DNA of 11,378 bases from Betaproteobacteria bacterium (lineage in GTDB: Bacteria > Pseudomonadota > Gammaproteobacteria > Burkholderiales > Burkholderiaceae_C). Positions 7,133 to 11,378 of the stretch are shown here, piece after piece; positions within the stretch are counted from its first letter, which is position 1; each line of letters starts with the position of its first letter. The stretch is from positions 1-11,378 of the forward strand of contig RFPX01000025.1 in assembly GCA_009925955.1 (NCBI GenBank), read 5' to 3'. The notes under the pieces were generated by a model. It saw nothing but the letters and a program-made list of their open reading frames with translations, did not search any database and was not told where the DNA came from. Position numbers and translations under genes: made by a program.

Positions 7133-8275
7133 ATGCGTAGCGAAGCGATCTTCGACAGCGGTCTTTGGTTGGGCCAGACCCAGTGGACCTGGGACCTGTT
7201 GCAGCAACCGGCCGCACTGCTGGAAGCCTTGCTGCGCTTGGGCTTGCCGATCGTGCTGGCCTTGTTGGTGGTTCAGGGTTCGGCGCGCGTGTTGCGGGCC
7301 GCGTTTCCAGAGTCCAACCTGGTCAAGCGCCTGCAGCGGGTGTGGTCCTGGGTGATCTGGGGCGCCATCGTGCTGTGGTTGACCGGCCTGCTGCCCCTGT
7401 TGCTGCAGGAGATGGACGCCATCCAATGGCGCTTGGGCAGCGAGAAGGTGAGCCTGCGCACCCTGTTGGAAGGTGCCCTGAGCGTGGTGGTGGTGCTGCT
7501 CATCACCTTGTGGCTGAGTGCCGTGGCGGAGCGGCAGGTGCTCACCCGGTTGGCACCGTCCAGCGACCCCGCCGCACTGTCCTTGCGCAAGATGGCGGTC
7601 AACATCATCCGCACGGGCCTGTTGGTGGTGGGTGTCTTGATGGCCCTTTCAGCGGCCGGCATTCCCCTGACGGCCTTGGGCGTCTTTGGAGGCGCGCTGG
7701 GCGTGGGCATTGGCTTGGGCCTGCAGAAGCTGGCCGCCAACTATGTCAGCGGCTTTGTGGTCCTGGCTGAACGCAGCGTGCGCATCGGCGACATGGTCAA
7801 CGTGGACGGTTTCGAGGGACGCATCACCGACATCAAGACGCGCTACACCGTCATCCGGGCGCTCAATGGCCGGGAGTCCATCGTGCCCAACGAGGTGCTG
7901 CTCACGCAGCGCATTGAGAACTCATCTTTGGCAGACCCCCAGGTGGTGCTGCGCACGGCCGTGACCGTGGCCTACGGAACCGACTTGACCCAGTTGGGGC
8001 CGCATCTGGTGCGGGCCATCGTGCAGGTGCCCAGGGTGTTGCATGAGCCGCCGCCGGCTGTGCACCTGGACGGTTTCGGCCCTGATGGGCTGGACCTGGT
8101 GGTGTCGTTTTGGATCGCCGACCCCGAAAACGGCAGCGGCAACGTGAAGTCGGATGTCAACCTGGCCATCCTGGCCGTGTTGTCCGATCAGGGCGTCGTG
8201 ATTCCTTGCCCCCAGCGTGCCGTTCAGTGGGCATCACCCCCTTCGCCCAGCCTGCAGCATCCGCCGCAGGGCTGA
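7133..8275 (+). CDS. mechanosensitive ion channel, MscS family
   Basis: A 380-residue inner-membrane channel that opens on membrane tension during osmotic downshift. Hydrophobic segments lie at about 35-50, 72-92, 112-132 and 157-176. They are followed by the Gly/Ala-rich pore helix ALGVFGGALGVGIGLGLQKL (181-200) and the helix break leading to NYVSGFVVLAERSVRIGDMV. This is the most diagnostic MscS stretch. The beta domain (DGFEGRITDIKTRYT, SIVPNEVL) and an alpha/beta C-terminal domain follow, with a short Pro/Ser-rich tail. With four or more N-terminal helices it is larger than E. coli MscS (three helices) but far smaller than MscK. A strong GAGGAG (7122-7127) sits 5 bases before ATG and overlaps the stop of the deacetylase gene, supporting co-expression. 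Confidence 0.95.
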   Translation: MRSEAIFDSGLWLGQTQWTWDLLQQPAALLEALLRLGLPIVLALLVVQGSARVLRAAFPESNLVKRLQRVWSWVIWGAIVLWLTGLLPLLLQEMDAIQWRLGSEKVSLRTLLEGALSVVVVLLITLWLSAVAERQVLTRLAPSSDPAALSLRKMAVNIIRTGLLVVGVLMALSAAGIPLTALGVFGGALGVGIGLGLQKLAANYVSGFVVLAERSVRIGDMVNVDGFEGRITDIKTRYTVIRALNGRESIVPNEVLLTQRIENSSLADPQVVLRTAVTVAYGTDLTQLGPHLVRAIVQVPRVLHEPPPAVHLDGFGPDGLDLVVSFWIADPENGSGNVKSDVNLAILAVLSDQGVVIPCPQRAVQWASPPSPSLQHPPQG

Positions 8276-8292
8276 GCCGTCCCGTGGCTCAG
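8272..8292. other. hairpin holding both convergent stop codons (mscS-type gene and fumarase)
   Basis: CTGAGCC (8272-8278) and GGCTCAG (8286-8292) form a perfect 7-bp stem with a 7-base loop GTCCCGT. The left arm contains the TGA of the MscS gene and the right arm contains, on the other strand, the TGA of the fumarase gene. There is no T-run on either side, so it is not a standard intrinsic terminator. It could stabilise or separate the two mRNA 3' ends. An alternative pairing, CCCGTGG (8281-8287) with CCACGGG (8300-8306), overlaps it. Confidence 0.5.
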
Positions 8293-9815
8293 GCCACGGC
8301 CACGGGAATCTTGCCGATCTTGGCCTGCCACTCTTTGGGGCCGGTGTTGTGCACGCTGATGCCCTGGCTGTCGACGGCGACGGTTACCGGCATGTCCTTC
8401 ACATCAAACTCGTAGATGGCCTCCATGCCCAGGTCCTCGAAGCCCACCACCTTGGCCCCCTTGATGGCCTTGGCCACCAGGTAGGCGGCACCGCCCACGG
8501 CCATCAGGTAGGCGCTCTTGTGCTGTTTGATGGCTTCGATGGCCACCGGCCCACGCTCGGCCTTGCCAATCATGGCGATCAGGCCGGTCTTTTCCAGCAT
8601 CATGCCGGTGAACTTGTCCATGCGCGTGGCGGTGGTGGGGCCTGCGGGGCCGACCACCTCATCTCGCACGGGGTCCACGGGGCCCACGTAGTAAATGACC
8701 CGGTTCGTGAAATCGACGGGGAGCTTCTCGCCCTTGGCCAGCATGTCTTGGATGCGCTTGTGGGCGGCATCGCGGCCGGTGAGCATCTTGCCGTTGAGCA
8801 GCAGGGTGTCCCCGGGCTTCCAGCTGGCCACTTCGGCCGCGGTCAGCGTGTTGAGGTCCACGCGCTTGCTCTTTTGGGCATCAGGCGTCCAGTTCACCTT
8901 GGGCCACAGGTCCAGCGATGGGGGCTCCATATAGGCCGGGCCGCTGCCGTCCATCACCACATGGGCGTGGCGCGTGGCCGCACAGTTGGGGATCATGGCC
9001 ACAGGCTTGCTAGCCGCGTGGGTGGGGAAGGTGGCGATCTTGATGTCGAGCACGGTGGTCAGACCGCCCAGGCCCTGCGCGCCGATGCCCAAGGCGTTGA
9101 CCTTTTCGTAGAGTTCCAGGCGCAGTTCTTCGAGCTTGTTCTGCGGGCCGCGTGCCTGAAGCTCGTACATGTCGATGGGGTCCATCAGGGCTTCCTTGGC
9201 CAGCAGCATGGCCTTCTCGGCCGTGCCGCCCACGCCAATGCCCAACATGCCCGGCGGGCACCAGCCGGCACCCATGGTGGGCACGGTCTTGAGCACCCAG
9301 TCCACCAGGTTGTCGCTGGGGTTCATCATCACAAACTTGCTCTTGTTCTCCGAGCCGCCGCCCTTGGCCGCCACGGTCACCTCCAGGGTGTGGCCCGGCA
9401 CCACGGTCATGTGCACCACGGCTGGCGTGTTGTCCTTGGTGTTCTTGCGCTCGAACAGCGGGTCGGCCAGCACCGAGGCGCGAAGCTTGTTGTCGGGGTG
9501 GTTGTAGCCCTGGCGAACGCCTTCGTTGATGGCGTCCTCCAGGGAGCCCTTGAAGCCCTCGAAACGCACATCCATGCCGATCTTCAGGAACACATTGACG
9601 ATGCCGGTGTCCTGACACAAGGGCCGGTGGCCTTCGGCGCACAGACGGCTGTTGGTGAGGATCTGCGCCATGGCGTCCTTGGCCGCGGGGCTTTGCTCGC
9701 GCTCATAGGCGCGCGCCAGGTGGGCGATGTAGTCGGCCGGGTGGTAGTAGCTGATGTACTGCAGGGCAGCAGCGATGGTTTCGACCAAGTCGTGGTGGCG
9801 GATGGTGGTGCTCAT
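8289..9815 (-). CDS. fumA: fumarate hydratase, class I (iron-sulfur, aerobic type)
   Basis: Class I fumarase interconverts fumarate and L-malate in the TCA cycle with an oxygen-sensitive 4Fe-4S cluster. The 508-residue protein matches the usual length and has both domains, N-terminal about 11-285 and C-terminal about 315-500. Cluster cysteines are C67 (RPLCQDTG), C186 (GWCPPGMLGIGVGG) and C278 (IPNCAATRHAHV). By comparison with characterised class I enzymes, D69 and the GPTTATRMD/IGKAERG blocks (T394, R398, K418) are active-site residues. The ATG at 9815 is preferred over an upstream in-frame start at 9872, which would begin inside the neighbouring gene's terminator. The ribosome-binding site is weak (GAAAGA). 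The gene is probably monocistronic. The symbol follows the E. coli paralogue name, since fumA and fumB cannot be told apart by sequence here. Confidence 0.96.
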   Translation of the reverse strand: MSTTIRHHDLVETIAAALQYISYYHPADYIAHLARAYEREQSPAAKDAMAQILTNSRLCAEGHRPLCQDTGIVNVFLKIGMDVRFEGFKGSLEDAINEGVRQGYNHPDNKLRASVLADPLFERKNTKDNTPAVVHMTVVPGHTLEVTVAAKGGGSENKSKFVMMNPSDNLVDWVLKTVPTMGAGWCPPGMLGIGVGGTAEKAMLLAKEALMDPIDMYELQARGPQNKLEELRLELYEKVNALGIGAQGLGGLTTVLDIKIATFPTHAASKPVAMIPNCAATRHAHVVMDGSGPAYMEPPSLDLWPKVNWTPDAQKSKRVDLNTLTAAEVASWKPGDTLLLNGKMLTGRDAAHKRIQDMLAKGEKLPVDFTNRVIYYVGPVDPVRDEVVGPAGPTTATRMDKFTGMMLEKTGLIAMIGKAERGPVAIEAIKQHKSAYLMAVGGAAYLVAKAIKGAKVVGFEDLGMEAIYEFDVKDMPVTVAVDSQGISVHNTGPKEWQAKIGKIPVAVA

Positions 9816-9870
9816 CGGAACGTCTTTCACAGCGTCTGGGAAATCGGATTTCAGCGCAAGCTCAACCTGC
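9816..9870 (-). promoter_or_regulatory. presumed fumarase promoter/leader
   Basis: These bases lie between the upstream gene's terminator and the fumarase ATG, so fumarase probably needs its own promoter here. I see TTGAGC and TTGCGC hexamers reading leftward but no convincing -10 partner, and a weak GAAAGA before the start codon. Placement is by position only. Confidence 0.25.
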
Positions 9871-9896
9871 AAAAACGCCGCGGGGGGCGCGGCGTT
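9871..9896 (-). terminator. intrinsic terminator of the YqhA-like gene
   Basis: Reading leftward from the YqhA-like stop, AACGCCGCG pairs perfectly with CGCGGCGTT in a 9-bp GC-rich stem. The loop is five C, and the stem runs straight into a TTTTT tract (the AAAAA at 9871-9875 on the plus strand). It begins 7 bases after the stop codon. This is a textbook rho-independent terminator and separates the YqhA-like unit from fumarase. Confidence 0.9.
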
Positions 9897-9903
9897 CGGG
9901 GGG

Positions 9904-10539
9904 TCAATGCTGATCGGTCACATGCGACATCAAGCGATCGGCGTAGGCAATGGCCAGGGCCGAGAACAAGAAGGCGATGTGGATCACGGTTTGCCACAGC
10001 AGCACCTTGTCGGTGTAGTTGTCGGCATTGATGAAGGTCTTGAGCAGGTGGATCGACGAGATGCCAATGATGGCGGTGGCCAACTTCACCTTCAGCACCG
10101 AGGCATTCACGTGGCTGAGCCACTCGGGCTGGTCGGGGTGGCCCTCGAGGTTCATGCGCGAGACGAAGGTTTCATAGCCGCCCACGATCACCATGATCAA
10201 GAGGTTGCTGATCATCACCACATCGATCAGTCCCAGCACCACCAGCATCAGGATGGTCTCGTTGAGCTTGGCAATGGGTTCATAGCCGATGACCGCGCCG
10301 GCTGCGTCCTTGATGGGCGTGGCCTTGTAGCCGATGCTCTTGACCAGGCTGGCCAGGGCGTCCTGATGCCCGAAGGCCGCTTCTACCAAGTGGACCAGCT
10401 CGGTCCAGAACTGAAAGACGTACACCGCCTGGGCCAGGATCAGCCCCAAATACAGGGGCAATTGGAGCCAGCGGCTGGCAAAGATGGCGCGGGGCAGGGG
10501 GCCCATGGGGGCAGCGCCGTTGGGAGGGGAAGAAGACAT
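9904..10539 (-). CDS. TIGR00645/UPF0114 (YqhA-like) inner-membrane protein
   Basis: A 211-residue membrane protein of unknown function, recognisable as the YqhA family. It has IFASRWLQLPLYLGL at 19-33 (compare ASRWLLAPVYFGL in E. coli YqhA), a GGYETFVS motif at 120-127, SSIHLL at 161-166, and an ending AYADRL. Four hydrophobic segments lie at about 25-45, 94-120, 152-168 and 180-200. Compared with E. coli YqhA (about 164 residues) it carries a roughly 12-residue N-terminal extension and an insertion of about 35 residues (58-92) in the loop between the first two helices. The ATG at 10539 has no clear ribosome-binding site, and ATG at 10506 is an alternative that would remove the extension. It ends in its own terminator and diverges from acs. 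The family call is firm; function is not known. Confidence 0.92.
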   Translation of the reverse strand: MSSSPPNGAAPMGPLPRAIFASRWLQLPLYLGLILAQAVYVFQFWTELVHLVEAAFGHQDALASLVKSIGYKATPIKDAAGAVIGYEPIAKLNETILMLVVLGLIDVVMISNLLIMVIVGGYETFVSRMNLEGHPDQPEWLSHVNASVLKVKLATAIIGISSIHLLKTFINADNYTDKVLLWQTVIHIAFLFSALAIAYADRLMSHVTDQH

Positions 10540-10579
10540 GAGGGTTCGGCTGGGGGCCGTCGGGTATGCGAACCGCTCT

Positions 10580-10613
10580 ATTTTAGGGGTGCGCCCTACT
10601 CACGGACAGGGCG
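10580..10613 (-). promoter_or_regulatory. possible promoter and dyad upstream of the YqhA-like gene
   Basis: Reading leftward, TAAAAT (10585-10580) is a good -10 match in an otherwise GC-rich region and would place transcription start roughly 34 bases before the ATG. No good -35 box is present at 16-18 bases. Instead, an inverted repeat CGCCCT (10592-10597) / AGGGCG (10608-10613) with a 10-base spacer covers the spacer and -35 zone. It might be a regulator site. This is inferred from position and sequence only. Confidence 0.3.
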
Positions 10614-10658
10614 ATCGGGTTCCCCGCGGGCCCATTTGCGGCCTAAAGTAAGGGGTTC

Positions 10659-10676
10659 GTCAGCGCCCGCGCTGAC
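10659..10676. promoter_or_regulatory. perfect 7-4-7 inverted repeat in the acs upstream region
   Basis: GTCAGCG (10659-10665) and CGCTGAC (10670-10676) are perfect inverted arms around CCCG. The element lies 93 bases before the acs start and 120 bases before the divergent YqhA-like start. It has the size of a dimeric regulator's operator, but could also form a small hairpin in the acs leader. There is no T-tract, so it is not a terminator. Confidence 0.4.
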
Positions 10677-10769
10677 CATCTCGGGTTGAGTTGAGGCGCC
10701 CGTGCATCGCATGGCGTCTCCACCCCGCCCCACCCGTGCCCTGAACAAGACCGAACCGAGGAGACCCTT

Positions 10770-11378
10770 GTGAGCGAAAACCAGGACCAGAAGCTGTATC
10801 TGCCCTCCGATGCTGCCGTGAAGGCTGCGCGCGTATCCGGCATGGCCGCCTACGAACGCTTGGTGGCCGAAGCGGCCAACGACTACGAAGGGTACTGGGC
10901 CCGCCTGGCGCGGGAGATGATCAGCTGGAAGAAGCCTTTCACCCAGGTGCTGGATGCTTCGCAGGCCCCGTTCTACAAGTGGTTTGCCGACGGCACACTC
11001 AATGCGTCATACAACTGTTTGGACCGCAATGTTGAGCGTGGACTGGGTGACAAGACGGCCCTGATTTTCGAGGCCGACGACGGCGCCGTTTCTCGCACCA
11101 GCTACTCGCAACTCCTGGCGCGAACCTGCCAGATTGCCAACGGTCTGAAGTCCCTGGGTGTGCGCAAAGGGGACCGCGTCATCATCTACATCTCCATGTC
11201 GGTGGACGGCGTGGCGGCAATGCAGGCCTGCGCGCGGATCGGTGCCACGCACTCGGTGGTGTTTGGCGGCTTCTCGGCCCAATCGCTGCGGGACCGTATT
11301 GAAGACACCGGCGCTGTGGCCGTGATCACCGCTGATCAACAGGTGCGTGGTGGCAAGAACCTGCCCCTGAAGGCCATC
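10770..11378 (+). CDS. acs: acetyl-CoA synthetase, N-terminal part; runs off the right edge
   Basis: Acs activates acetate with ATP and CoA through acetyl-AMP to make acetyl-CoA in the cytoplasm. The 203 visible residues are the N-terminal portion of an approximately 650-residue enzyme. They include YWARLAREMISWKKPF, APFYKWFADGTLNASYNCLD near 66-85, GDKTALIFEADDG, GVRKGDRVIIYISM, and the GATHSVVFGGFSAQSLRDRI stretch at about 167-186, all characteristic of the ANL-superfamily Acs. The AMP-binding and catalytic lysine motifs lie beyond the window. The GTG start is supported by GAGGAGA (10758-10764) five bases upstream and by alignment of the N-terminus. No in-frame stop occurs before the edge. 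It is transcribed away from the YqhA-like gene and probably has its own promoter in the 230-base gap. Confidence 0.96.
   Translation, partial: MSENQDQKLYLPSDAAVKAARVSGMAAYERLVAEAANDYEGYWARLAREMISWKKPFTQVLDASQAPFYKWFADGTLNASYNCLDRNVERGLGDKTALIFEADDGAVSRTSYSQLLARTCQIANGLKSLGVRKGDRVIIYISMSVDGVAAMQACARIGATHSVVFGGFSAQSLRDRIEDTGAVAVITADQQVRGGKNLPLKAI

Noticed and set aside
6155..7426. A 423-codon open frame on the minus strand over the deacetylase gene
   Set aside because: The product is Gln/His/Gly-rich and low-complexity. It lies opposite a fully conserved HDAC-family gene, so it is a composition artefact.
9816..9872. A longer fumarase start at 9872
   Set aside because: It would place the start inside the neighbouring gene's terminator T-tract, and the added 19 residues do not resemble the family N-terminus.
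8217..10031. A 604-codon open frame on the plus strand, antisense to fumarase and the end of the YqhA-like gene
   Set aside because: Its product is rich in His, Gly, Val and Ala with no recognisable domain, and it mirrors the fumarase codons. Long antisense frames are expected opposite GC-rich genes, while the minus-strand fumarase has complete motifs.
10540..10769. A small gene or RNA in the longest gap
   Set aside because: No open frame with a ribosome-binding site and sensible composition, and no tRNA or riboswitch pattern; only dyads and a -10-like box are visible.
1..11378. A mobile element, defence island, CRISPR array or biosynthetic cluster
   Set aside because: All gene-sized regions are explained by recognisable housekeeping families with uniform GC-rich codon use. 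There are no transposase, integrase or cas-like genes, no spaced direct repeats and no terminal inverted repeats.

Overview
The window looks like an ordinary chromosomal segment of a high-GC betaproteobacterium, most likely Burkholderiales and probably Comamonadaceae. This rests on the recognisable proteins (ParC with a Burkholderiales-like C-terminal region, a 508-residue class I fumarase, TIGR00645/YqhA-type membrane protein, Acs) and on very GC-rich third codon positions. I cannot name the genus from the sequence alone. I see no tRNA or rRNA gene, insertion sequence, prophage gene, CRISPR array or attachment site. Coding density is very high and the longest gap between genes is 230 bases.

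Layout, left to right. The 3' end of parC (topoisomerase IV subunit A) enters from the left edge and carries an apparent +1 G frameshift at about 51-54. A glutathione S-transferase-like gene follows on the same strand. It converges on, and overlaps the tail of, a leftward pair in which a RidA-family gene is translationally coupled to dsbB. Divergent from that pair is comEC, the inner-membrane DNA uptake channel. comEC converges with mltB, a lytic transglycosylase, and the two TAG stops share a CTAG palindrome. Divergent from mltB, across only 34 bases, is a probable two-gene operon: an HDAC/acetoin-utilisation-like deacetylase followed by an MscS-type mechanosensitive channel. The channel gene converges with a class I fumarase, and both stop codons sit in the two arms of one hairpin. 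Upstream of fumarase is a clear intrinsic terminator belonging to a leftward UPF0114/TIGR00645 membrane protein. A 230-base divergent control region then separates that gene from acs (acetyl-CoA synthetase), which runs off the right edge.

Functionally this is a mix of chromosome maintenance (parC), envelope upkeep (mltB, mscS, dsbB), DNA uptake (comEC), detoxification (GST, RidA) and central carbon metabolism (fumarase in the TCA cycle, Acs feeding acetyl-CoA into it). The genes look like independent housekeeping units in back-to-back and tail-to-tail arrangement, not one pathway. I found no convincing undescribed system. The points most worth a second look are the parC frameshift, the symmetrical dyads in the acs/YqhA control region, and the insertion in the YqhA-like protein.
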